Assembly (NCBI GenBank): GCA_034620365.1
Contig: JAQGEQ010000071.1
Span: 4,030,001-4,094,000, forward strand
Direction: 5' to 3'
DNA: 64,000 bases
Origin: Pegea sp. RAD2-039
Lineage: Eukaryota > Chordata > Thaliacea > Salpida > Salpidae
Part shown: in pieces, positions 36,225-47,281 of the stretch
Position numbering within the stretch: position 1 is the first letter of the stretch
How the letters are laid out: every line of letters starts with the position of its first letter
Position numbers and translations under genes: made by a program
Notes under the pieces: model-generated
What the model saw: the letters and a program-made list of their open reading frames with translations, nothing else
Told to the model about the DNA's origin: nothing
The model's database searches: none

Positions 36225-39200
36225 ATGGCAATTCATGAAGTTGATCTTGATTATGATGACTTTAATAAATTATTTAGAAATTTCTTGACTTCTTCTGGAA
36301 TACCATCTGAGCTTATTCCAGCTCTTCATAAAAAACTATCAAATGAGGTATTTATCAATCTACATCTTTTATTTAAAGACTTTTTCCAATTCAGTTTATA
36401 TGACTTAAAAAATATCCTTACAACATTCAATCTCAAAATTTCAAAAAGTTAATCCGCAAGTTACTAAATAAACATTTGAATTTTAAACAATGAAGAAAAT
36501 TAATAAATATTTTAAAAGTTATTTGAAAGCAAACATAAAAAACTAAATTTTAATTATCAATTGATTAGGAGTTTGACGCGGGTAATTACTTCTTGCTCAC
36601 TTATGATGAGGAAGATGAAAGCATCCTTCATCCTATCGTAAGTGATGAAGATGGGCTTAAGAAGCTTGATCCCAATTGTATCTTCCTCATTGATCATGCT
36701 TGGACATATGAAGCTAAAGATGCAAGAAAACAACTTTTCGAAAATCAAGGTTTTTTTTTTCAACAAATTTTTTTTCATTTTTTTTTTATTGAAAATATTT
36801 TTGAAGATTTATTGAGCCGAATGGCAAAGATTGTTGGGGCTGATTGCCCTGATGTTGATGATGTCCTGAAAAAGCTTTGGCTCAAAAATCAGACTTATTC
36901 TCTTCCATATGAAGTAAGATCAGATTTATTGAGAACTTTTATTTGATGTGAAATTTAGGGTTCTAAAAAAGTCTTGTCACCTGTTTGGTATGTTCTTGAT
37001 GAGTTTGGATCTACTATACGTCATAGTGATGACGCAAATGTCGCGATGTTTCCATTCTTCTATCCTCCTCATCAGACTTCTTACAGTATTATGTGGCTTT
37101 TAAAAGATTTGAAACTTGGAGGTTGGGAATATTTTAATTGATGATATTTGAAATAAAATCTTCTAAATTGATTCCAGATAAGCTAGTGAGAGATTTCGCT
37201 AATAATGAGAAAGATCCCAGCATCCGTAAATGTGTCTTGCTCCCGTGGTATCCACAAGATCTTACTGACATTGATTCATCCTCTAAAGTTGTTCCAGAGC
37301 AAATTTTTGAGGTTTTTCTTTCATAAAAGAATCAAATTTCTGAAATAACAAAAATTGTGAATCAGGAAAGATTTAGTCATGAGACTACTCCACTGGAGGT
37401 TCCGCGCATCACGAAGAGCACTCCTTTAAAAGTATATCTGGAAGGATATCAACCAGGACTCACTGACACAACTTCTTTTACTTTTGTGGATGATGTAAAA
37501 GATGCAGATGTCTTGTGGACGATGAACATTATTAAAGATTACAAGTAAGATGATGAAATTGTTCAAAATTTCTTTCTAATTAAAGATGACATCAACAGAT
37601 CTTTCAGTGATTCGCATCCATCATTATTAATCAATCAGTTCCCTTGTGAGCAACTCTTACTCAATAAACATTTTTTTGCTGCAGTTTCCAGCAGTAGTGG
37701 CGAAGAAGGTAATCTTTTTCCGAAAGTTCGAAAATCTAAAACCTTTTTTTTTGGAACATTAGAACCAGCTTGGCTCCCAAAGACTTTTAATCTTCAAACA
37801 GAGCTGCTTCAATTTATCTCCTACTATCAACAAGAAGCAAAATTGAATGAAAGCGCAAATGTGTGGATTTGTAAACCCTGGAATCTTGCTAGGGGTCTTC
37901 AGATACAAGTTACAAATGATCTGAATGAGATTATCCGCTTAAGAGAGACTAGCACTCCGATGGTAAGATCTTTCAGAACAAAACTGAAAAATGATAAATC
38001 TCTTTTAAAAGATTGTTTCCAAATATATCGAAGATCCAGTTTTATATCATCGAAATGATATCAACAGCGACGTGAAGTTCACTTACCGCGTTTACGTCCT
38101 TCTAAAATCTGTTCTACCTCTGAAACTGTTTGCTTCTAAACTGACTCGATTACATTTTGCAAATAAGTAAGTTTCAAACTTCAAAAATTCTTCAATTTTT
38201 TGAAACTTTTTTTTAGGCAGTTTGAGTTGAAAGATTTTGATGAATACGAAAGACATTTTACAGTGATGAATTATTTCCAAAGAGGTGAAAGTCTTAAAGA
38301 GATCTCTTTGACGGAATTTGCATCCAATTTTAATCATCAAAACCCGGATCAGAATTGGAATAAGATTTTGGTAAAATCTTTTTCTGATCTTCTCATAATA
38401 AAGCCAACTTTTTTTAGAAATCAACTTACACTTGTATCCAACAATTTTTCTTGTCTGCCACAAAGTGTCCACCTCCCTATGGTCTAGGACATTACAATAA
38501 TTCACGAGCCCTTTATGCTGTTGATGTCATGTTGAAATGGAACAAAACCACTCCGGCAGGTATTTCAATCAACCAATCAGATTAATTTGATTTTTAAATT
38601 CTTGAAATTCATTTCAACTAAAATTTTTTTTACGGTTTTTGATGTCAAATCGGTGTAAATGATTCATATGTGATTTACTTTAAATGATTTATTAAAATCA
38701 AAACGAGCTAACATAAAATAGCTACAATGACATTAAACTGATTCAATTACTTATTAAGTTGTTTTAAAAATATCCGAATAATTTGTAATATTTGAAGTAA
38801 GAGTTGATATCAACAACTTGATGTTGGCTTTTTTCTATCTTTAACTTCAAGTATTAATTCAGTTCTATAGAACTTTTTGTTTTGAGGTTCTGCCTGAACT
38901 ACATCAACAGCTTTCCATTTAATGTTACAATTATCACAAATCCCAGAAAAATTCTTAGCTAGATCTGTTTGAAAAGTTTTATCTGAAGTCTTTTTTTGAA
39001 AAATCTTTTTCCATAAGATAATTATAGTAACAATTGTTGCTAAAATCATTGTGTTGAAGAATATAGTAAATGAAGAAGATGAGTCATCACAATCTGATTC
39101 TGCCATTGTAAATAAAGAATCACAATTCAACTGTTAGAAGAAATAAATTAATTAATTTTAAGTCACTTTAAAACTAAACTAATTTATTTCTAAATAAATA

Positions 39201-39899
39201 CAACTCTGTAACTTATATAACTGCATAAAAAAGCAAATCTATCTCCAATTAACAAGAATAATACATTTATCGAGTCTTACAACTACATCACGTCACCAAC
39301 TGACGTAAATATGACTGATATGATAAATAAAATTTGGCAACTTTGTAAGTTAGTTTGCTTTCTACAAATGTCTTGTGATGTTATTTCCTTCGATTAACTA
39401 GTAGGCGATAGTTGTCTCCTAGGAGACGTTCTGATTCCTGATATCAGTTTATAGATGAAGAAAAAGGATTTTAGACAACAGATGCGGATAATTAGCTGTA
39501 GTTTGTTAGTAGGTCAACTGTTACAAAGTTATAGATTCTCTAATTTTGATTCTGTCATCTTGAAGTGGATTCTTTCAGTATCTTAATTTGATGTTTAAAA
39601 TATTTGAAGTTTTTTTTTATTTATAAAAATGTTTTCTTTGATTAACTTTGGTTTGAGCAAATATTTTCATTTCCTATCACATCACTTCCTGTAAACTAAA
39701 ACTTCTCAATCTACAAAAAGTAATGTCGATTTTTTTCGCAGAAGGTAGAAGTGTGCAACCGATGTTACTGGAATGCAACTTCCTGCCTGACTGCTCCCAA
39801 ACCTACAACACTGATTCAGATTTTATGAACAAAGTTTTTAAGTTTTTGTTTACTGAGGCGGATGCTACTGAGTGTGATATGGAAGATATAACTCCTTAG
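36225..39899 (+). CDS. TTLL12: Tubulin--tyrosine ligase-like protein 12
   Basis: ATG at 36225 starts VDLDYDDFNKLFRNF. Exons at 36225-36348, 36570-36750, 36809-36913, 36960-37121, 37177-37312, 37366-37543 and onward give the SET-like N-terminal half (CIFLIDHAWTYEAKDAR, PVWYVLDEFGSTIRH, RKCVLLPWYPQDL). The TTL ligase half follows (LINQFPCEQLL, NVWICKPWNLARGLQIQV, FDEYERHFTVMNY, PPPYGLGHYNNSRALYAVD). The last exon, 39742-39899, reads QPMLLECNFLPDC and ends in TAG. Glu and Asn of the metal-binding ExN motif are kept. TTLL12 is usually regarded as a catalytically atypical family member acting on tubulin and histone marks. The last intron (about 38560-39741) is over 1.1 kb and contains an opposite-strand ORF. 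Introns here are AT-rich and lack the palindromes seen in the PHF20-like gene. Confidence 0.95.
38810..39106 (-). CDS. Small single-pass membrane protein nested in TTLL12 last intron
   Basis: 98-codon ORF from ATG at 39106 to 38810, opposite in strand to TTLL12 and wholly inside its final intron. An acidic, Ser-rich N-terminus (MAESDCDDSSSS) precedes one hydrophobic helix (FFNTMILATIVTIIILW). Then comes a basic Lys-rich segment (KKIFQKK) and a polar tail with a CDNC motif. That pattern suggests a type III or tail-out membrane protein. An AATAAA on the minus strand lies about 117 bases downstream (38693-38688). No family recognised. In such AT-rich DNA an ORF this long is unusual but not impossible by chance. 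Confidence 0.45.
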   Translation of the reverse strand: MAESDCDDSSSSFTIFFNTMILATIVTIIILWKKIFQKKTSDKTFQTDLAKNFSGICDNCNIKWKAVDVVQAEPQNKKFYRTELILEVKDRKKPTSSC

Positions 39900-41407
39900 A
39901 TGACGAAATATTTAAACCGAACATAGAAATGACTGCAAATAAATAAACAAATATTTTGTGGTTCAACAAGATTTATTTAAATTGCAAAAAAATTATTAAA
40001 GTTGATATTTATAATTGAATATATTAATATAAATTAATTATGAATTTGTTATAATAAATAATCAAGTTGGAATATTTTCAGCTGTTATTTTTGAAGAAGA
40101 AAAATATGTTGTTAAAAATTATAATTTTAAAGTTGATTATTTAATTTAGAAAATCAAATTAATTGAAGTCATTCATAAAAAGAAGTTGAAAATAAGATTG
40201 TGGAAGATACTAAAGATTTATGTGAGCCATCTGTGATCTAATTTGCAAAAAAATTACTAACAGTAATTAAAAATAACTTAAATGAATTTGAGGAATCTGT
40301 TCAAAGACTCGGAAAAGTTCCTTGGATGCGGCATCTTCATTCAAAGACCTCTCTATAGGCTTGATATAAAACACTTTAATAATTTCTTTAAAAACCAAAA
40401 TCTTTCAAATGTCTTCAAACACTTCATCAAAACCTATCATCTTTTTTAAGATCTTGTTTAAAAAATCTCACTTAAGTAATTTCTTCAACAAGTAAGTTAC
40501 AAGCTGCCTGTTTCTTCAACTTTTCACCTATTCTCTTATTTTGTTTTGATTAATCATTTTCATTTACTCTATCTCTGAAGTATTCTTATTTACTTCTTTA
40601 CGTTAATTGATGTTACAGTTGAATACAAAAGATGCTGAGTCATTGAAATATGTAGGTCGTTAGTTTAGTTGAAGTAATTTTGATGAAAAATTTAAAATAA
40701 CTGTTTTTTCTATAAACTCCTGAAAATTTACAAAATTATTTGATACTTTTCAAGATATGCCTGAATAAAAGCAAGATATTTTACCGGAGCTTATTTTTAG
40801 CTAAAATGTTTATATTTTCAAAAACTTTGTGTCAGTAGTAATTTCTACAAATAAATAATTTAAGTTTTAAATATTTTATCAGATTGAAATAAATCGAAGT
40901 TGAGTTTTGATATTGCCGAAGTCAAAGTGTTATTGAATTGTATTCTAGATTTGTGAAGATCCCAAATTATTGATTAAAATCATTTAAAAAAGAAATAAAA
41001 AGTTATTTGAATTATCAGAAGCAAATTACAAAATCAACTGATGATATCAACACACAAATATGAGCTAATTTACAAGACACACAGGATTCTGTGATAACTT
41101 AGAAGATCAAAAAATTATCTGCAATCAAATCAAGCAACTGAATTAAAGTTCTAATTCACGTTTGGTTAAACATCAATGTTTCTGAGTTAAAATTGGCAAA
41201 TTTGGCTCAATTATTTCCTGTTACGAGAAAAAAAAATGATTCTTTACCTTTTGTTCCTTGATTTTGGGATGGGAACTGAGAAAGGCAAACAGATCATCTG
41301 ATGAAGATTCGGACACAGCAAACAGATCACTTTTTAAACTTTCAGTTTTCTTTAAGATGATTTCTTGATTTTTGTTGTTGAATCAAAAAGACCTTCAACA
41401 ATTTCAA
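39900..41407. other. AT-rich intergenic stretch
   Basis: Downstream of TTLL12. No supported gene. Short imperfect T-rich and A-rich segments only. Confidence 0.55.
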
Positions 41408-41692
41408 ATGATTATTTTGTTTTTGAGCATTTTATTTCTAAGTATAGTATTAAACTTTCTCACTGCATATTTTTTAGTTCCCTGTGTTTCATTCTCTATA
41501 AAGAGTTGTGAAGGACTTGATGATTCTAAAAAAAGGGCATTGGTCTATGAGGTACAATCAAAACATTTATTTTGAACTTTCTAACTTTATAAAATGCAGC
41601 TGCCCAAACTTTTACATGGCGCTGTTAGCATCATGACGTATTTCAATAGTAACCATCTGTGTTCTTGTTATCTAATTATCTCAATTGAATAA
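41408..41692 (+). CDS. Possible two-exon small membrane protein, unrecognised
   Basis: ATG at 41408 begins a strongly hydrophobic stretch (MIILFLSILFLSIVLNFLTA), then a Cys-containing loop and KKRALVYE. Exon 1 would end at 41551 (phase 0, 48 codons). After a 48-base intron ending TGCAG, an in-frame exon (41600-41692) reads LPKLLHGAVSIMTYF and stops at TAA, which overlaps an AATAAA. Both splice sites look usable, but nothing else supports a gene. It could be a remnant of a larger membrane-protein gene. I do not recognise a family. Confidence 0.25.
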
Positions 41693-42686
41693 ATCACTTG
41701 CAGCAATGCGTTGAATAAAATCAATACAAATGAATAAATACGTTTCACATTACTAAAAGTTCTTTAAATTATTGAAATTAATTTTGCTTAACGCAACATA
41801 CTCATAAATATACATTGAATAATGAAACCTAATGGTTTGTTAACAAGTTAAGAATTTAATAGTTGGATTTTTACAAATCAAAGTAACATTTTTAAAATAT
41901 CGTACGTAAAACTTTACTCTTAATTTTTTTATTAGCGCGCACAATAACTAAACTTTATGATACCTTCTTTTTAAAAGTAAGAGAATAATTTTAACTATTT
42001 AACTAATTTCTTAGACAAATTAAACTGTTTAGGAATGATCTTAAATGATTATATCGCTTAACAAATCCATAAAAAATTAAAGTTTGTGAAAATATCATAT
42101 ACAAATTTCTTTAGGTAAACTACATTTATATCAAAAAAATTAAATTAAAAAAAGTTACCTTTATGGTTTTTGAAAAATAATAGAAAGTTTGTTGTCAGAT
42201 AATTTTGTTTATGCGAAGCTAACAAAGTAAACAAAATCTGTGTTGTAACTTTTATAAAGTCAAATATTGAGAAAAAGAACTTAATTAATTCTGTCTAATA
42301 TTTCCAATTCGATCATTCACAAAATAAACTGGATAATATTTTGAAAGATTTTTGAAAAACTTATTCAAAAAACAATAAATTTTTAATGCCAACAATTTTA
42401 AAGCTTATTTTAGTTAAAAAGCTTTATCAAATGGTTTCACTGTCGGGAGTTTTATAGATATCAGCTTAAATTTTCATCGGTTAATGAAATATACTTGCAA
42501 TATTTTTTACGTTTTTTTTTCAATATAAAATTTATTTTTCTGAAAATTAATTTATAACTTACAGAATTAAATATTACTTATTTTAGATTAATTTTGAATG
42601 ATGAACAAATTGTGTTTATAGTACAGAGTCTATATGTTTTATTTTAATATATTATAATTTTTTTATGAGCTTCAAGAGAAAAAAAC
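41693..42686. other. AT-rich intergenic stretch
   Basis: Upstream of the first MRG15 copy. No gene or repeat identified. Confidence 0.5.
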
Positions 42687-43720
42687 ATGTCTGCTAAAGA
42701 TGTAGAGTTTTTTGAAGGTGAAAAAGTTCTTTGTTATCATTCATCTCTTCTTTATGAAGCAAAAATTTTATCAATTTTTAAAGAGGATAAATCAAAGTCA
42801 TATTTAATTCATTATGTTGGTTGGAGCAAAAAATGGGATGAAGTCATCCATTCTGACGAAATTTTAAAGATGAATAGTTCTAATTTACAAAAAAAAACTG
42901 AGCTTGAATTAAATCATCCACAAATTCAAAACTCATTAAAATTAAGTAATAAAAAAAAGCAACTTCAATCAAGAAAAAAAGGATTATCCCCTGCAACTAG
43001 CAAAAAAAGTAGAAATCTACCTTCTGCACAAAAGAATTTAGTTTCTAATCAAAATGATCCAATCAAAGTCATAATTCCTGATAATTTGAAACCGATTTTA
43101 TATGATGATTTTAAAAATGTCACTAACTATGGATTTTTGTGTAAACTTCCTGCTAAGAAATCAGTTAATAGTCTTTTAGAAGAATTTATAAAAGGTTTAG
43201 ATATAGAGCATGCAAATAGAAGTCATCTTAAGGAATTTAAACTGGGAGTCAGATCTTTTTTCGATCATCTTCTAAATACTAGATGTCTTTATCCACAAGA
43301 AAGACTTCAATATTCCCGAGCACTATCTGAGAATCCAAACAAAACAAACTCTGAGCTTTATGGAGGTATTCATTTGTTGAGATTCTTTACAAAGATTGGC
43401 AGCTTTTTGGCTTATTCTTCTTTGGAAGCTGAACAAACTAGTAAACTGCTTTACTACATTCATAATTTCTTAGCATTCATGGATGATAATTTAAACAACA
43501 TTTTTAGTCAAGAAGATTATTTACTATCTAATTCAAGTAAGTTGAAAAATTTATTTATTATTAATTTAAATAGTTTTTTTATAATACTTTTATATTTTTA
43601 AATATTTTATGCAAATAATTTATAATAACAATTGCATTTTAACCACATAATTGTTGAAAAGTTTAAATCATTTATCTTTATTTTTATAGGTTCTATGAAT
43701 TCTACTCAATCAAATAGATA
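42687..43720 (+). CDS. MRG15-like protein, copy 1 (chromodomain + MRG domain), diverged
   Basis: ATG at 42687. Chromo-barrel domain at residues ~8-65 (KVLCYHSSLLYEAKIL, LIHYVGWSKKWDE), a Lys/Ser-rich linker, then the MRG domain at ~125-290 (CKLPAKKSVNSLLEEFIKGL, LNTRCLYPQERLQY, ELYGGIHLLRFFTKIG). MRG15 binds H3K36me and recruits NuA4/SIN3-type complexes. The coding body is one exon. A donor after LLSNS at about 43541 and an acceptor at about 43690 would give a short last exon ending near 43720; read-through would end at 43601. Compared with MRG15 and copy 2, the WDEWV motif of the chromo domain is reduced to WDEVI, losing an aromatic residue. That suggests relaxed constraint on methyl-lysine binding. 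Confidence 0.85.
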
Positions 43721-43763
43721 TTGAAAATACTTTTACAATTTTCTGCTGTTACAAGTTTTAGTT

Positions 43764-43898
43764 TATCAAATTTAGTTCTTGTTTATTTAATATATCAAAT
43801 TTAGTTCTTGTTTATTTAATATATCAAATTTAGTTCTTGTTTATTTAATATATCAAATTTAGTTCTTGTTTATTTAATATATCAAATTTAGTTCTTGT
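43764..43898 (+). repeat. 29-bp tandem repeat, about five copies
   Basis: The unit ATCAAATTTAGTTCTTGTTT plus ATTTAATAT is repeated nearly perfectly just after the 3' end of MRG15 copy 1. The last unit diverges (TTCCTTTTC). It is non-coding. Confidence 0.92.
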
Positions 43899-44309
43899 TT
43901 CCTTTTCTCTCTTTTTTAAATTTTATATATAATTTTTATTTTTAATTTCAAAGTCTTATAAGTCAACTATTTTGACTATTATACTCTAGTTATGTTATTT
44001 TCAATGTTATACTTTTCTATTTTATAACAAAATATCTTCCAATAAAGTTTTTCTTCAAATTCTTTTTGTGTTTTATTTGCAAATGGGTTTTAATTTTTCA
44101 ACCATGTTTGCAATACAATAAATCTTTCAGTAAATACAAGCTAACTCGACAAGAAATGATTAATTATACCAATATTACTAATACCTAGGTACTATCTTTA
44201 TTCTAAGAAAAGGTTTGACAGCAGGATAGAGTTTTTATATCAGCTTTATAGATCTCATCAATTCCATTGACATTGTAAATAGTGCCATAAGATAAGGAAC
44301 TGACCAAAC

Positions 44310-45270
44310 AGTTTATGATAGAAAATGGCGGGAAACAAGGATATGTGCTTCCACCAACTCTTTTTTCCATATTGTTTATCCATAGAACCTCAAAGCTTGA
44401 TTACGAAGACGCAGTCTACCACCTTGATGACTGCTTATTCAACCGAAGGCGTCTAAAGTCCACTAAATGGTTAAAGTTTTTTGTTGATGAAACTATTTTA
44501 GTGGTTCAATCGGTGCTACAAGTTGATAATATTTTACAAATGAGCCTCAAAAAAGAGAAGTTCCCCACCGAATAACCCCACGTGACAAATACCGCCGATA
44601 TTGATAGCGAAGGACTAAGGCTCGCGTAGCGCTTTAAGTATCTGGGTAGCATAATATTATTTGATGCTAACATCAATAGAGAAGTAGACAATAGATTAAC
44701 AAACAGGCTTTAATCGACTCTATAAAAGTTTGAATACAGCTCAAAACTGAGACGAAAAACAACCTGCAAAGAGCCATGGTTCTGACCACACTTTTATACA
44801 AGCCCAAATCCATACATTTGTCATTTACGACTTGTTCCCATCAACGCTGCCTCCTAATCTCTGAATCAAATAGAAGGATTTTATCCCGAGTACCACTGTG
44901 CTTGTCAGAGCTAAAATACCCGGCGTCGAAACCTTACCCACAAGACATAGAATTTGTTGAATCTTCAGAATAGAGAATAACTCTAACCCCAAGTTGTATC
45001 AAATGGCTCTCACCTAGCTGCAAAAGTAGATACTTCAAAAAATATATAAAGATTAAAAATCCTGGTTGAAACTGAACTTGTAGCGGATCGTATAATGAAG
45101 AAAAACTATCGGCAGTGAGTCAACATCTCTTGCGAGCTGGCGGTGCATCTAAAAAGAGCACAAGGAAGAAGGCTCACTAATTAATCTCATCTATCACAAG
45201 TCTGTAAAAGCTCTCATGGAGCAAGTCTTTCGCGCTGTGGCTTATTTAGACACGAATGTGATTACCAAAT
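44310..45270 (+). mobile_element. Decayed LINE reverse transcriptase (endonuclease-RT type)
   Basis: Plus-strand translation, with several stops and shifts, reads ENGGKQGYVLPPTLFSILF (compare NGVKQGCVLAPTLFS of LINE RT), then DDCLFNRRRLKSTKW, FFVDETILVVQS in place of the FADD palm motif, and after a frameshift FKYLGSIILFDANINREVDN. This is the order seen in jockey/RTE-like ORF2. The catalytic YADD/FADD is replaced by FVDE, and several stops interrupt the later part, so it is not functional. It lies between the two MRG15 copies. It belongs to a different family from the LINE at 58.4 kb. Confidence 0.75.
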
Positions 45271-46100
45271 AAGTTTCACTTGCTGAAATAAGTCGGAATT
45301 ATCATTTTTTTAAAGTTTTGTAAAAGTAAAAGTCCTGACTTGTAAAGCCACTTTGTCAAATTGCTTCTTTGAGGTGATCTTCGACTAAATTTAAATAATT
45401 TGAGTTTTGTTTGTCAATGTAAATTATAAAAACAAAAAAATAAACTTAACGCCTTCTCCCATTATTTAGTCTGTAGCTTTCTTAAATGTAATGCACATCT
45501 TACTGCCCTTATCGAATAAACGGGCAATAAGATTGAAGCAAGAAAAATCTTATTTGCAAGGTGCCTGACCTACATTGGCAGTATCCCGGGATTCTGTGAC
45601 CTATTTTTCCTTTCTTACTGGTTACCTCAGTTGTAAAGTCCTGTCTCAACGCTCTTGTCAGTAACTTGGGCGTCTACGTCCTCACCTATACGGTGTCAGT
45701 CAAATTCACTTCACCCGCGGTCGTTTATTCCATCTTGGTTGTTGAAATTTGCAAGGAATTCACTGCTGTTACCAAGAAAATTCTTCTGCTTTCATTTTCC
45801 TCGTATTCAAAATATTTAAGCCTTCTTTTTTATCTTTCATCGTAACCATTCGAAACTTTTTTTCAGCTCGTGAAGTACATATCTAGTTCCTTCCTTCCAA
45901 GCGCTGCCAATTTTTCTTATCAGCCCAATTTGACCTATAGCCTTCTAAGAAGTTGGTTAAAGTTTTCTTTCAATCAAGCCACTTGTAGGCTGCCGAAAAA
46001 CGGATGGTGTCTATAGATAGTACCCTCGGCTTAAAACCCCTATCTTATTTCTATTAGTAATAAAACACAAGTGTTTATCTATTTATTACAGTAAACGCGA
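45271..46100. other. Unidentified moderately GC-rich stretch, probably old repeats
   Basis: Differs in composition from the flanking AT-rich DNA (for example 45,470-46,060). No ORF or family is recognisable. Its position between a LINE remnant and a tRNA-like sequence suggests further decayed transposons. Confidence 0.35.
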
Positions 46101-46104
46101 GGGA

Positions 46105-46150
46105 GAGTTTCTGAAAAAAGCACTTCTCGCTAATACACATCTTCACAAAT
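46105..46150 (-). repeat. Short match to the 3' end of the 58.4-kb LINE family
   Basis: TGAAAAAAGCACTTCTCGCT followed by AATACACAT resembles the inverted 3'-end segments at 58,434-58,470 and, reverse-complemented, at 23,325-23,362 (GCCTGAATAGAGCACCTCTC type). It is probably a third, heavily truncated copy. Confidence 0.4.
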
Positions 46151-46185
46151 ATTATAGTACTATAGAGCTTTATGGTGTTCTGCCA

Positions 46186-46257
46186 GTCTCCGTAGTGAAG
46201 CGGTTATCACGCCCGCTAAACACGTAGAAGATCTCGGGTTTGAGCTCAGGCTTACCA
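46186..46257 (+). repeat. tRNA-Val-like sequence (tRNA pseudogene or SINE head)
   Basis: 72 bases starting GTCTCCGTAGTGAAGCGGTT. An A-box-like TAGTGAAGCGG at 46193 and a B-box-like GGTTTGAGCTC at 46237 have the right spacing. The closest pattern I know is eukaryotic tRNA-Val (GTTTCCGTAGTGTAGTGGTT). The acceptor ends do not pair (GTCTCCG versus CTTACCA) and the anticodon arm is altered, so it is not a working tRNA. Confidence 0.65.
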
Positions 46258-47281
46258 TTCTATCTGCAGCAACTTAAAGCTCTCTTTAAAACTTGAGTTT
46301 TGGAAAAGAGGCCTCGAAAGAAAAAGGTTTCGAGTTGCCTGCCTAAAATATAATAAGACCATGATCAAGTTTTAATGTAATATTTGAGCGAAATTTGAAG
46401 ACAGTAACAACGCTACTACTGTTAAGCAAAAATTAAAATTTATCTTCAAACATTTTTTTTTGAAAGATTTTTTTACTTCTTACTACTTTAGCATAACTTT
46501 TAACCTCAAAATGAAAAAAATAATTTTATTAAAAAAAATTAAAATAGTACAAATGTTAATAATGTTAATAAATATAAAAATTTGTAAATTTCAGTTTTCG
46601 GTGAATATTTTAGCTTAAATTTATTTATTTTGAAAAATCTCTTTAACTTTTGTTTATAACCAAATATTACAATTTATTAAATTAGTTTAAATTATTTGAT
46701 GAATTTAACTTTAAGGTTCAAATATTAGTGATAATACTAAATTATAAAGTTATTATATTTAATTGTAGATTTTACATATTTTTTTTTCAATCTAATATAA
46801 AAAAATAATTCTTGTTTAAATTAATTTTTTTCTCAATAACTTTAAATTATTTATAAGAATTATATATTTATTGTTTCATATTTTTCAATGTTTTGTTTTC
46901 AAGTATCCCTTTTATATAAAGACTTATAAGAAATGACTTAAATTTTTAGAATTGATTTTTCTAAATATTTCCTGTTTGCTCAGATTCGATTTTCTATAAA
47001 TATTATTTTCACAAAAACAGAAAATTTTTGGTTCTGAGTTCATCAAAGTTCACTCTTTAAATTATTTTTATTATTTTTATAAACTTTTACTGCTTAATGT
47101 CAAATAATTTTTTATGTTTAAATTTTTAAATCAAAAATATTATCCATATTACAAACATTTTTTACTTTATTTCTATATTAAACAAATATCTTTAATTTAT
47201 GACCAATAATAGAATTATAATATTATATTTAAACATAATTTCTAACCATAAAATTTTTAATTGGTTCTTAGGTTTTTTATA
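46258..47281. other. Very AT-rich stretch upstream of MRG15 copy 2
   Basis: No gene. A TTCTTAG at 47265-47271, just upstream of the copy-2 ATG, could be a 5'-UTR splice acceptor. Confidence 0.4.

Noticed and set aside
44310-45270. Intact reverse transcriptase gene
   Set aside because: The FADD/YADD palm motif is mutated to FVDE, and stops and frameshifts interrupt the rest.
46186-46257. Functional tRNA-Val gene
   Set aside because: The acceptor stem does not pair and the anticodon arm is altered, although A and B boxes are recognisable.
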